From Cetobacterium sp050033475 (lineage in GTDB: Bacteria > Fusobacteriota > Fusobacteriia > Fusobacteriales > Fusobacteriaceae), in assembly GCF_050033475.1 (NCBI RefSeq), contig NZ_CP188319.1:1488001-1552000 (forward strand): a DNA stretch of 64,000 nucleotides, given 5' to 3'. Below, one piece after another: positions 1 through 7,436 of this stretch. The position numbers and the translations under genes were made by a program. Positions within the stretch are counted from its first letter, which is position 1. Each line of letters opens with the position of its first letter. Below the pieces are notes generated by a model that ran no database searches, had not been told where the DNA came from, and was given only the letters and a program-made list of their open reading frames with translations.

Positions 1-1
1 C

Positions 2-595
2 TTTGGAATAAAGATTGTTGGAGATGAAATTTTAATAAAATCTCAAGATGAAGACTTCAATGATTATTTCCAAGATTGTGCAAAGGTAACTACAGATATT
101 GATATGTATTTTGTTGAAGAAAATAAAATAGAGGTAAAGATTCCTCATATTGAAACTTGGGATAAAATGACCCTTGATAAAGTTAAAAATTTAGAATTTT
201 GGAATGAATATGCAAATCGTTGTATAGGATGTGGAAGTTGTAACATGGCTTGTTTAACTTGTACATGTATGCCTATAGTTAAGGTTACAAATTCTGAAAA
301 TGGTAATATAATTGAAAGAAAAAGAATCTGGGGTGGATGTCAGTTAGTAAAAGCACCTTCTCTTAAGAATAATTCTCTAAGTCAAATAGTTCCCAAAAGA
401 ATAGCTCAAAGAGTTTTAGATAAATTCTATAGACCTCAATTGAAGGAATCTAAGGAGCAAAAATGTGTGGGATGTGGAAGATGTACAGATGTATGTCCTA
501 AACTTATAAGTTTCCCAGCCACAGTAAATAGACTTGCTGAAGAACTAGAAAAAATTTATGGAGAGTTTGGAAGAGGAGAGATTACCAATGACTAA
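2..595 (+). CDS. asrA: Anaerobic sulfite reductase subunit A, C-terminal part (5' cut by window edge)
   Basis: The open frame enters from base 2, so the start lies outside the window. The visible part carries two ferredoxin-type clusters, CIGCGSCNMACLTCTC (about bases 221-268) and CVGCGRCTDVCP (about 464-499), in the arrangement of the AsrA C-terminus. In the family AsrA passes electrons through iron-sulfur clusters to the siroheme subunit for NADH-dependent reduction of sulfite to sulfide in the cytoplasm. The stop overlaps the asrC start by 8 bases, so the two are translationally coupled. No asrB (flavin subunit) lies between them, unlike the usual asrA-asrB-asrC order. The family call is firm; the N-terminal half is not visible. 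Confidence 0.85.
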   Translation, partial: FGIKIVGDEILIKSQDEDFNDYFQDCAKVTTDIDMYFVEENKIEVKIPHIETWDKMTLDKVKNLEFWNEYANRCIGCGSCNMACLTCTCMPIVKVTNSENGNIIERKRIWGGCQLVKAPSLKNNSLSQIVPKRIAQRVLDKFYRPQLKESKEQKCVGCGRCTDVCPKLISFPATVNRLAEELEKIYGEFGRGEITND

Positions 596-1601
596 TAAAC
601 AGCCAATAAGAGATATAAAAATAGAAGAATTACGTAAAAATTGTTTTAGACAATCAAAAGTTCCTGGGGAATTCATGTTTCAAATGAGAGTTCCTGGTGG
701 AACAACAGATGCTAAACATCTATTATTAGTTCATGAGTTAGCAGAGAAATATGGAAATGGTACCTTCCATTTTGGTACTAGACAAACTTTCAATATTCCT
801 GGTATAAAATATGAAAATATTTCAAAGGTAAATGAAAGAGTTGAAGAATATATAAAAGCCATTGAAGTTGAAAGATGTGGATTAGATTTAGATGTGGACA
901 ATTTAGGTTATCCTTGTTTAGCTCCTAGAAATATTTCTGGATGTGTTGGAGCGGATCACTGTATAAAAGCAAATGCCAAGGTTCCTGCCCTAGCCAATAA
1001 AATTGAAAAAATAATATTTCCAAGTAATTATCATATAAAGGTTAATATAGCTGGATGTCCTAACGATTGTATAAAAGCACATATGTCAGACTTTGGAATT
1101 ATTGGAATTACAGAACCTCAATATGATCCAAGTAGATGTGTGGGATGTGAAGGATGTTTAAGAGCTTGCAAAAGTCATTCCACAGATGCTTTAACTTTTA
1201 AAAATGGTATAATAACTAGAAATAAAAATTTATGTGTAGGTTGTGGAGAATGTGTTGAAGCTTGTCCAACTAGAGCTTTTACCCGTTCTAAGGAAAATTT
1301 CTACAGAGTTTTAATTGGTGGAAGAACAAGTAAAAAATCTCCTAGAATTGGAAAGGTATTTGTAGACTTTGTAACTGAAGAAGTTTTATTAAATATTTTA
1401 AGAAACTGGGAAGCTTTCTCAGCACATGTTTTAAAAGGATCTCCAAGATATTTACATGGAGGACATTTGATGGATATGGCTGGTTATAAAGTATTTAAAG
1501 AATGGATGTTAAAGGATATTGTTTTAAATCCAGAAGCAAAGGTAGCCGATAGAGTGAACTGGGTAGAAAGTGAATATAGATCTAATTACAATGTAAAATA
1601 A
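588..1601 (+). CDS. asrC: Anaerobic sulfite reductase subunit C (siroheme subunit)
   Basis: I place the start at ATG 588, behind AGAGGAGAG at 572-580. An earlier in-frame ATG at 558 has no ribosome site and lies inside asrA. The resulting 337 residues equal the usual AsrC length. The siroheme/4Fe-4S signature is present as CVGADHC (about residue 119) and CPNDC (about residue 157), followed by two inserted ferredoxin clusters, CVGCEGCLRAC and CVGCGECVEAC. It is the catalytic subunit that reduces sulfite to sulfide. It ends a transcription unit with asrA and is followed by a hairpin terminator. asrB is not found downstream. Confidence 0.93.
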   Translation: MTNKQPIRDIKIEELRKNCFRQSKVPGEFMFQMRVPGGTTDAKHLLLVHELAEKYGNGTFHFGTRQTFNIPGIKYENISKVNERVEEYIKAIEVERCGLDLDVDNLGYPCLAPRNISGCVGADHCIKANAKVPALANKIEKIIFPSNYHIKVNIAGCPNDCIKAHMSDFGIIGITEPQYDPSRCVGCEGCLRACKSHSTDALTFKNGIITRNKNLCVGCGECVEACPTRAFTRSKENFYRVLIGGRTSKKSPRIGKVFVDFVTEEVLLNILRNWEAFSAHVLKGSPRYLHGGHLMDMAGYKVFKEWMLKDIVLNPEAKVADRVNWVESEYRSNYNVK

Positions 1602-1608
1602 GATAAAG

Positions 1609-1646
1609 AAAAAGGAGTCTCTTTTAGAAGCTCCTTTTTTATATTT
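1609..1646 (+). terminator. Intrinsic terminator after asrC
   Basis: AAAGGAG and CTCCTTTTTT form a stem with a T-run just after the asrC stop. Confidence 0.7.
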
Positions 1647-1690
1647 TTCTCAGCATAATTACAAAGAATAATTTTTATTTTTAACTATAC

Positions 1691-2449
1691 TTAATTTGTA
1701 TTTTCTGGAACTTTTTCACCATCACCTAATAAATTAATCATGGAAATTGTAGACCCAACAGTTGAAATTAGTGGTGCAACAAAAAATCCTAGAACTGGAA
1801 TTAATAGAAGCAAAGTAAATATAATCCCATTAACTGTTGTAAAGAAGAAATGTTTACTTAGAAATCTATAGGATTCCATTGAATTGTATTTTTTTCTTTC
1901 TAAGGTATAGTCCACTAGAGAAGCCCCTGTAAAATAACTTTGTAAAATAAAAAGTAATAATGGTGTTAAAATATTTAAAATAGGAATAAAACTCATAAGC
2001 ACTATAATTCCTAAACAAAGTAATTCAACTAAAAGTGATCTACAGGCTACCTTTATTCCTCTCCAAATAAATCTCATATTATCCTTAAAGGTAAATTGAA
2101 ATTCCTTTCCTGTGTAGGAAACCTCTGTTTTTTCCGATACATATCCCAATATTGGAGATAAAACTATTAAGGTAAAACTTTTGTAAAGTAAAAAATAGAT
2201 TAGGAATCCTATAATCCACACTAAAATTTTTATAAGAATTTTAGCAAGACTGACATAATTTTGAACTTTTAGAACTTTTTCAAAATAGCCATAGAAACTA
2301 AATGATATTCTTGTACTTACCCAATAAAAAATAAAAAATAGAACTAAAGATATTATCCCTGGTAAAAAATAAAATTTTTTTAATTTAGCATCTTCAATCA
2401 CTTGAAAAGCTTTCAAATACCCTTTAAATATAAATTTCAAAGACTTCAT
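1691..2449 (-). CDS. EI24/CysZ-family multi-pass membrane protein
   Basis: This 252-residue protein has long hydrophobic stretches at about residues 25-45, 65-105, 140-170 and 205-235, and the overall plan of the EI24/CysZ domain family. CysZ members are sulfate permeases of the inner membrane; other EI24 proteins have no fixed role. It converges on the asr operon, which reduces sulfite, so a role in sulfur-oxyanion movement is attractive but is inference from position only. The start ATG at 2449 follows GGGAGGAGAGG. The family is moderately sure, the substrate unknown. Confidence 0.65.
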   Translation of the reverse strand: MKSLKFIFKGYLKAFQVIEDAKLKKFYFLPGIISLVLFFIFYWVSTRISFSFYGYFEKVLKVQNYVSLAKILIKILVWIIGFLIYFLLYKSFTLIVLSPILGYVSEKTEVSYTGKEFQFTFKDNMRFIWRGIKVACRSLLVELLCLGIIVLMSFIPILNILTPLLLFILQSYFTGASLVDYTLERKKYNSMESYRFLSKHFFFTTVNGIIFTLLLLIPVLGFFVAPLISTVGSTISMINLLGDGEKVPENTN

Positions 2450-2561
2450 AACCTCTCCTCCCTTGTTAAGAAAATTATACCATATAACAAAAACATTGAC
2501 ATTAACATTTTTTTTAAGTAAAATTACAATTAGTAATTCTTAGCAAAAATAAGGGGTGAAT

Positions 2562-3236
2562 ATGAAGAAACAGTTTACAATTTTACTTTCTTTCCTACTT
2601 ATGATGGGGATGGTTAACTTATCTTATGGTGCAGAAAAAGGTTATAATAGTCAAAAACTGTATAAACAAATGAGACTAAATAATCTTATTGATTTTAATG
2701 CTTTTAATGATGCTATCGAGGGGTTTAATAAAATCAAAGACAGAAAGAAGGATATTATTACAATCATTGACTTCACAAAACCTTCTACAGAAAAACGATT
2801 CTATGTTTTAGATTTAAAAAATCAAAACATTTTATTTGACTCCTACGTTGCCCATGGAAAAAATAGTGGAGGATTAGTTCCTACATCTTTTTCCAATAAG
2901 GTTGGTTCTTTAAAAAGTTCCCTAGGATTCTACTTAACAGAAAATACTTATTTTGGGAAAAATGGTTACTCTCTAAGACTAGACGGTTTAGAAAAGGGTA
3001 TAAATGATAAAGCCATGGAAAGAACCATAGTATTACACGGTGCTAACTATGTAAGTGAAAAATATGCAGATAGCGTTGGAAGACTAGGAAGAAGTTGGGG
3101 ATGTCCAGCAATTCCAAAGACTATAAGCAAATCAGTAATTAATACTATCAAAGATGGATCCGTAATGTTCATCTATGGAAACGACAAAGAATATGCTATG
3201 AATAGTTCATTTATTGGAGAAGATCCTTCCGCTTAG
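2562..3236 (+). CDS. Secreted L,D-transpeptidase-like protein (YkuD_2 type)
   Basis: Start chosen at ATG 2562, six bases after AAGGGG; a GTG at 2556 lies inside the ribosome site. The 224 residues begin with a signal peptide (MKKQF then a hydrophobic core ending NLSYGA). The C-terminal half carries HGANY (about residue 160) and GRSWGCPAIP (about 177-186), the His and Cys of the murein L,D-transpeptidase catalytic fold. Such proteins cross-link or trim peptidoglycan in the envelope. This branch has a modified SxGC motif, and its exact reaction is not established. The stop codon sits inside the following terminator stem. Confidence 0.8.
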   Translation: MKKQFTILLSFLLMMGMVNLSYGAEKGYNSQKLYKQMRLNNLIDFNAFNDAIEGFNKIKDRKKDIITIIDFTKPSTEKRFYVLDLKNQNILFDSYVAHGKNSGGLVPTSFSNKVGSLKSSLGFYLTENTYFGKNGYSLRLDGLEKGINDKAMERTIVLHGANYVSEKYADSVGRLGRSWGCPAIPKTISKSVINTIKDGSVMFIYGNDKEYAMNSSFIGEDPSA

Positions 3237-3252
3237 GAAGGGTCTTTTTTTT
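3221..3252 (+). terminator. Terminator overlapping the L,D-transpeptidase stop codon
   Basis: AGATCCTTCC (3221-3230) pairs with GGAAGGGTCT (3236-3245), followed by seven T. The stop TAG at 3234-3236 lies in the loop and stem. Confidence 0.85.
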
Positions 3253-3279
3253 GACACTCCTTGGATATTGTACTATACT
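3251..3279 (+). promoter_or_regulatory. Promoter of nfo
   Basis: TTGACA (3251-3256), 17 bases, TATACT (3274-3279). The -35 box starts within the T-run of the preceding terminator. Confidence 0.75.
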
Positions 3280-3314
3280 ATTTATATATAGAAAAACCAA
3301 AGGAGTAAAATATT

Positions 3315-4166
3315 ATGAAGATTAATAAATATATTGGAGCTCATGTTTCAACCAGTGGCGGTGTAAGTAAAGCTCCAGAAAATGCAAAGGCTATTGAGGC
3401 AAAGGCCTTTGGAATGTTTGTAAAAAATCAAAGAAGATGGGAAGCAAAACCCTTAGAAGAAAAAGAAATTTTAAAATTTAAAAAATTAATGGAAGAATAT
3501 GGATATAAACCTGAACAGGTTCTTCCCCATGATGGATATCTTATAAATTTAGGAAGTCCAGATCCAGAAAAAAGAGAAAAATCCTTAGAGGCTTTTATTG
3601 AGGAAATGGACAGAGTTAATAAATTAGGACTAATATATCTAAATATGCATCCAGGAAGCCACCTGAACGAAATTACAGAGGATAGTTGCTTAGAATTAAT
3701 TGCTGAATCTATAAATAAAGCCCATGAAGCAATTCCAAATGTAATTGTGGTTGTGGAAAATACCGCAGGTCAAGGTTCTAACATGGGATATAAATTTGAA
3801 CACCTGGGAAAAATTATAGAATTAGTTAAGGATAAAAATAGAATTGGAGTTTGTTTAGATACTTGTCATACTTTAGCTTCAGGTTATGAACTTAAGGATG
3901 AGGAAGGTTATAATAAAACCATGGAAGATTTTGAAAAAAATGTAGGGTTTAAATATTTAAAGGGAATACATTTAAATGATTCAAAATTTGATACTGGAAG
4001 TAAAAAGGATAGACATGACAGTATTGGTAAAGGTCTATTAGGAATGGAATTTTTCCAAAGATTTATGAATGACTCTAGATTTGACAATATTCCAATAATT
4101 CTTGAAACTATAGATGATACAATTTGGAAGGATGAAATAAAACTACTATATAGTCTAATAAAATAA
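3315..4166 (+). CDS. nfo: Endonuclease IV (AP endonuclease)
   Basis: This 283-residue protein cleaves DNA 5' of abasic sites in base-excision repair. The TIM-barrel zinc ligands of the family can be read in order: GAHVSTSGG at the N-terminus, NMHPGSHL, VVENTAGQGS, GVCLDTCHT, GIHLNDSK, DRHDSIGKG and ILETID. Length matches the family (about 280). It has its own promoter and an AAAGGAG ribosome site ten bases before the ATG. The nitroreductase gene follows after 44 bases and probably shares the transcript. Confidence 0.96.
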   Translation: MKINKYIGAHVSTSGGVSKAPENAKAIEAKAFGMFVKNQRRWEAKPLEEKEILKFKKLMEEYGYKPEQVLPHDGYLINLGSPDPEKREKSLEAFIEEMDRVNKLGLIYLNMHPGSHLNEITEDSCLELIAESINKAHEAIPNVIVVVENTAGQGSNMGYKFEHLGKIIELVKDKNRIGVCLDTCHTLASGYELKDEEGYNKTMEDFEKNVGFKYLKGIHLNDSKFDTGSKKDRHDSIGKGLLGMEFFQRFMNDSRFDNIPIILETIDDTIWKDEIKLLYSLIK

Positions 4167-4210
4167 TTTATGGAAAATTTTTATAATATTCTTGGAGGAG
4201 GGAGTTTCTT

Positions 4211-4723
4211 ATGGATTTTTTTAGTAGAAGAACAATTAGAAAGTATAGAAATGTTAAGGTGGAAAAATTTAAAATCAATGAAATTATCAGAACAGCTTTG
4301 GTTTCCCCAAGTGGAAGAAATCAAAAACCCTATGAATTTATAATTGTGGAAAATGATGAGACCTTAGAAAAATTATCCATGGTTAAAAGTTCAGGGGCAG
4401 ATATGGTAAAGGATGCTCCCTTAGCTATAGTTGTTTTAGGAAAATATGAACATTCAAATACTTGGATGGAAGATTGTTCCATCGCTTCAACAATGATCCA
4501 ATTAAAATCCTATGAGTTAGGACTAGGAACTTGCTGGGTACAAATTTATGGTCGTTCTTCAGCTACTGGGGAAAGTTCTGAACATTTGGTAAGAGAACTT
4601 CTAAATATTCCAGAGGAATATAAAGTTTTAAATATAATTACAATTGGTTATCCTGGAGAAAGTAAACGTAGCTATGCAGAGGAAGATATGGACCTAAGCA
4701 AGGTTCACTATGAAAAATATTAA
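4211..4723 (+). CDS. Nitroreductase family protein
   Basis: A 170-residue flavin-binding protein. FFSRRTIRKY at the N-terminus and SPSGRNQKP (about residues 36-44) are the FMN-contact motifs of the short nitroreductase family. DCSIASTMIQLKSYELGLGTCWV and IGYPGE complete the pattern. Members reduce nitro compounds, quinones or flavins with NAD(P)H; the physiological substrate is unknown. The ATG follows GGAGGAGGGAG. A bidirectional terminator begins at its stop codon. Confidence 0.88.
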   Translation: MDFFSRRTIRKYRNVKVEKFKINEIIRTALVSPSGRNQKPYEFIIVENDETLEKLSMVKSSGADMVKDAPLAIVVLGKYEHSNTWMEDCSIASTMIQLKSYELGLGTCWVQIYGRSSATGESSEHLVRELLNIPEEYKVLNIITIGYPGESKRSYAEEDMDLSKVHYEKY

Positions 4724-4746
4724 AAACCTCCCTAGGGAGGTTTTTA
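4722..4746. terminator. Bidirectional terminator
   Basis: AAAAACCTCC, CTAG, GGAGGTTTTT: a perfect stem with T-runs both ways, serving the nitroreductase gene and the opposing gene at 4744-5286. Confidence 0.9.
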
Positions 4747-5286
4747 TTTTGCAAGCTTTCTTAAAGATTTAGATAAAATTTTATCCTTCTCTATTTTAGA
4801 AAACTTATCCAATAACCAGTTAAATTCCTGATCATTCAATCTTAATTCTGTTTTTATAAAACTTTCAAGTTTTTCAACTTCACCTGGAAGTAAAACAGGT
4901 TTTAATGAATTGTTAATCTCTTGAACTGTGGCATTACCTGTAAAATAAGTTATTAATTTTTGCCAGTTAACAAATAGGTCAACCTTTCTTAAAACCATGA
5001 TACATTTGTAATTCAATTGAGGAACTAATTTATAACCTTTTCTACTAAGGAAGGTCATAATTTCGTCGCTCTTTTCAGTTTCAAATAAAACTTCTCCCGC
5101 TTTCTTTGTATTCATGATTTTTGGCATTTTTGAGGATCTGTCCTTGCTTCTTAAGTATTTAGACAAGGGTATGGCCTTTGTTGCAATGTAGAATTCAATT
5201 GCAAATTGATTAAAAGTTTTTCCTTCTGGAATAATTCCTTCTTCAATGAATTCAATCATTTCGTCGATTTTTTTAAAGTCTATCAT
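4744..5286 (-). CDS. Hypothetical protein, 180 residues
   Basis: I do not recognise this family. Start chosen at ATG 5286, six bases after GGGAG; a TTG at 5298 would overlap the ribosome site. The protein is lysine-rich and mostly helical by composition, without signal peptide or membrane segment, so probably cytoplasmic. It has no cysteine cluster or nucleotide-binding motif; the only notable composition is charged helices ending KIEKDKILSKSLRKLAK. It stands alone between a terminator and a divergent pseudouridine synthase gene. Confidence 0.7.
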   Translation of the reverse strand: MIDFKKIDEMIEFIEEGIIPEGKTFNQFAIEFYIATKAIPLSKYLRSKDRSSKMPKIMNTKKAGEVLFETEKSDEIMTFLSRKGYKLVPQLNYKCIMVLRKVDLFVNWQKLITYFTGNATVQEINNSLKPVLLPGEVEKLESFIKTELRLNDQEFNWLLDKFSKIEKDKILSKSLRKLAK

Positions 5287-5402
5287 ACTGTCTCCCAACT
5301 TTTATGGATTTTCACTATTGATTATACCATTTAGATTATTATTTGAAAAGTCCTATAGATTATGATAGATTATAATATAACGAATTTTATATGGAGGCAA
5401 CT

Positions 5403-6083
5403 GTGAGATTAGATAAATTTTTAGTAGAATGTGGTATTGGAAGTAGAAAAGAGGTTAAAGATTTAGTAGGAAAGGGACAAATTACAATTAATGGAAAAAT
5501 TGCAAAATCTTCCCAAGAAAAATTAAATTTAGAAAAAGATGAGGTAATCTATGATAATAGAAAATTAGAGTATAAGGAATTTAGATATTATATTCTTTAT
5601 AAGATAGATGGATATATTACTGCCACTGAGGATTTTAGAGAACCTACAGTTATGGAACTATTACCTGAATGGGTTATTCAAAAGGATTTATTTCCAGTGG
5701 GAAGATTAGATAAGGATACAGAGGGATTATTATTATTTACCAATGATGGAAAATTAGCCCATGAATTAACTTCTCCAAAAAAACATGTGGATAAAATATA
5801 TTATGTTAAATTAGATTCTCCAATAACAGAGGAACAAATTAAAATGTTAGAGGAGGGGGTAGATATTGGTGGATATATAACTAAACCTGCTGTGGTTGAA
5901 AAAATAAGTGATTTAGAAATCAATCTTACAATTAAAGAGGGGAAATTCCACCAAGTTAAGAAAATGATGGTAGCTGTGGGAAATCAACTTAATTATTTAA
6001 AAAGAGTTAAATTTGGAAATTTAGTTCTTGGAGATATGGAACCTAGAGAGGTTAGAGAGATAGATAAAAAAGATATAATCTAA
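5403..6083 (+). CDS. rsuA: 16S rRNA pseudouridine synthase, RsuA family
   Basis: Start chosen at GTG 5403, five bases after GGAGG (5394-5398). The ATG at 5391 lies upstream of that site and would be unusual. The N-terminus VRLDKFLVECGIGSRKEV is an S4 RNA-binding domain. The catalytic domain has GRLDKDTEGLLLFTNDG with the active-site Asp, and EGKFHQVKKMM is typical of the RsuA branch, which modifies U516 of 16S rRNA. Its 226 residues match E. coli RsuA (231). The recombinase gene follows after 15 bases, suggesting one transcript. Confidence 0.88.
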   Translation: MRLDKFLVECGIGSRKEVKDLVGKGQITINGKIAKSSQEKLNLEKDEVIYDNRKLEYKEFRYYILYKIDGYITATEDFREPTVMELLPEWVIQKDLFPVGRLDKDTEGLLLFTNDGKLAHELTSPKKHVDKIYYVKLDSPITEEQIKMLEEGVDIGGYITKPAVVEKISDLEINLTIKEGKFHQVKKMMVAVGNQLNYLKRVKFGNLVLGDMEPREVREIDKKDII

Positions 6084-6098
6084 TAGGGGGAAACCAAT

Positions 6099-7088
6099 AT
6101 GGATATAGTGGTTAAGGAAAAGGGAGCCCTTAGTACCCAACGAAGAAAGAAACGTACCAAGGAAGATAAAAAAAGTATTTTTGAAATTTATAGATCTGAA
6201 AAAACTATGAAGGATTATTTTTTCTATTTGAAGGATTTTTTATCCTATGTATTTGATGGAGATAATCCCATTGAAGGAGAGGAAGTTATTGAACTTATGT
6301 CTCAGATTGAAAAGGAAGATGTGGAAGATTATTTAGCCCATCTTTTAAATGAGAGACAAATGAAAAAAACTTCTTTAAATAAAGTTATCTCAGGTTTGAA
6401 AACTCTATATAAGGAATTGGAAAAACATGGGTATAATAATCCAATTAAACATATTGAACATTTTAAAGTTGCCAGAGATATAGAGAATATTTTAAAATTA
6501 TCCTTTGAGGACATTAAAGAAATTATTAAAAGATATAAGATAACCAATGATAAGGAATATAGAAATGTTACTATTTTATATACTTTATTTTATACTGGTA
6601 TGCGTAGTCAAGAATTATTAAATTTACAATATAAGCATATTTTAAAAAGAGATGGGGAATATTTTCTTAAATTGGAAAAAACTAAAAGTGGTAAGGAACA
6701 ATATAAACCTCTCCATGGATTTTTAGTGGATAAGCTTCATGATTATAAAAATTATATAATTAATTTGTATGGGATAAAGGAAGAGGACATGGAGGAGAGA
6801 TTTGTCTTCCCAAGTTCCTATCCTAAAAATACCCAATTATCATATAGGGCACTTTATTCACTAATACAAAATATGGGACTTTTAATAGGTAAGGAAATCA
6901 GTCCTCACAACATAAGACATGCTGTTGCTACGGAATTATCTCTAAATGGTGCAGATCTTATAGAAATAAGGGACTTTTTGGGCCATGCAGATACCAAAGT
7001 TACAGAGATTTATATCAATGCTAAATCATTGCTGGAAAAAAAGGTCTTGGAAAAAATACCTATGCCATTAATCAAAGATGATGAATAA
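6099..7088 (+). CDS. Tyrosine recombinase (Xer-type integrase)
   Basis: 329 residues. The catalytic set is complete: Arg in TGMRSQELL, Lys in KTKSGKEQ, His-x-x-Arg in HNIRHAVATEL, His in FLGHAD and nucleophile Tyr in VTEIYINAK. An N-terminal SAM-like core-binding domain (about residues 25-115) precedes it. Such enzymes resolve chromosome dimers or move elements. It is co-directional with rsuA, and no second Xer gene is visible. Downstream lies a nested inverted-repeat region (7121-7218) with an 11-6-11 arrangement like a dif core. Several single-recombinase Xer systems have their site beside the gene, so this could be the chromosomal recombinase; that is inference. Confidence 0.9.
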   Translation: MDIVVKEKGALSTQRRKKRTKEDKKSIFEIYRSEKTMKDYFFYLKDFLSYVFDGDNPIEGEEVIELMSQIEKEDVEDYLAHLLNERQMKKTSLNKVISGLKTLYKELEKHGYNNPIKHIEHFKVARDIENILKLSFEDIKEIIKRYKITNDKEYRNVTILYTLFYTGMRSQELLNLQYKHILKRDGEYFLKLEKTKSGKEQYKPLHGFLVDKLHDYKNYIINLYGIKEEDMEERFVFPSSYPKNTQLSYRALYSLIQNMGLLIGKEISPHNIRHAVATELSLNGADLIEIRDFLGHADTKVTEIYINAKSLLEKKVLEKIPMPLIKDDE

Positions 7089-7120
7089 AATCATTTTAAA
7101 TTAAAATTATAAATTTATAA

Positions 7121-7218
7121 AATTATTATTAGGTAAATTAATTATTATTCCTCGATGCAAACAGCATATAATTAACATTATATGCTTGTGTATTATTTAC
7201 TATAGTCTAATAATAATT
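7121..7218. repeat. Nested inverted repeats downstream of the recombinase gene
   Basis: Outer arms AATTATTATTAG (7121-7132) and CTAATAATAATT (7207-7218) are perfect 12-base complements. Between them lies a perfect inner dyad, AGCATATAAT (7163-7172), TAAC, ATTATATGCT (7177-7186). The two centres are only 5 bases apart. The 348-base spacer 7089-7436 contains this, the repeat at 7215-7234, a terminator and the next promoter; no gene is seen. Confidence 0.7.
7161..7188. other. Candidate dif-like recombination core
   Basis: Read as 11-6-11: ACAGCATATAA, TTAACA, TTATATGCTTG. The arms are inverted copies with 9 of 11 matches, which is the geometry of Xer sites, and the right arm begins TTAT as dif right arms do. 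The rest of that arm does not match the usual TTATGTAAA. Function is inferred from shape and from position beside the recombinase. Confidence 0.35.
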
Positions 7219-7234
7219 ATTAACTGTAATTTTA
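7215..7234 (+). repeat. Degenerate copy of a 22-base intergenic repeat
   Basis: AATTATTAACTGTAATTTTA closely matches the exact 22-base repeat found at 9571-9592 and 23106-23127. This copy and the 9571 copy bracket the ATPase/TOPRIM module. Confidence 0.5.
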
Positions 7235-7314
7235 GTGAGGATTTTAATAAAAAAAGCTATTGATTACACTTTTTTCACATTCATTTGTATTTATAAAAAA
7301 TAATAGGACTTTTC

Positions 7315-7347
7315 AAAGAAGACTTCCAAGGATGTCTTCTTTTTTTT
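7315..7347 (+). terminator. Intrinsic terminator upstream of the ATPase gene
   Basis: AAAGAAGAC (7315-7323) and GTCTTCTTT (7334-7342) with an eight-T tail. It lies about 230 bases after the recombinase stop and isolates the next module from upstream transcription. Confidence 0.75.
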
Positions 7348-7364
7348 AGATACATATAATAAAA

Positions 7365-7393
7365 TTGAAATTATTTGATAAATAGAGTATAAT
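7365..7393 (+). promoter_or_regulatory. Promoter of the ATPase/TOPRIM module
   Basis: TTGAAA (7365-7370), 17 bases, TATAAT (7388-7393). Transcription would begin near base 7400, at the base of a perfect hairpin. Confidence 0.75.
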
Positions 7394-7399
7394 TTATTA

Positions 7400-7424
7400 A
7401 AAAAGGTATTTTTTATACCTTTTT
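7400..7424 (+). promoter_or_regulatory. 5'-terminal hairpin in the ATPase transcript
   Basis: AAAAAGGTAT (7400-7409), TTTTT, ATACCTTTTT (7415-7424): a perfect 10-base stem directly abutting the GGAGG ribosome site (7425-7429). It could stabilise the mRNA or modulate ribosome loading. Confidence 0.6.
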
Positions 7425-7436
7425 GGAGGTAAATAT

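Noticed and set aside
558..587. Extended N-terminus of asrC from ATG 558
   Set aside because: No ribosome site, lies inside asrA, and the 588 start gives the normal family length.
7161..7188. Canonical dif site
   Set aside because: Geometry fits, but the right arm does not match the usual TTATGTAAA; kept only as a candidate recombination core.
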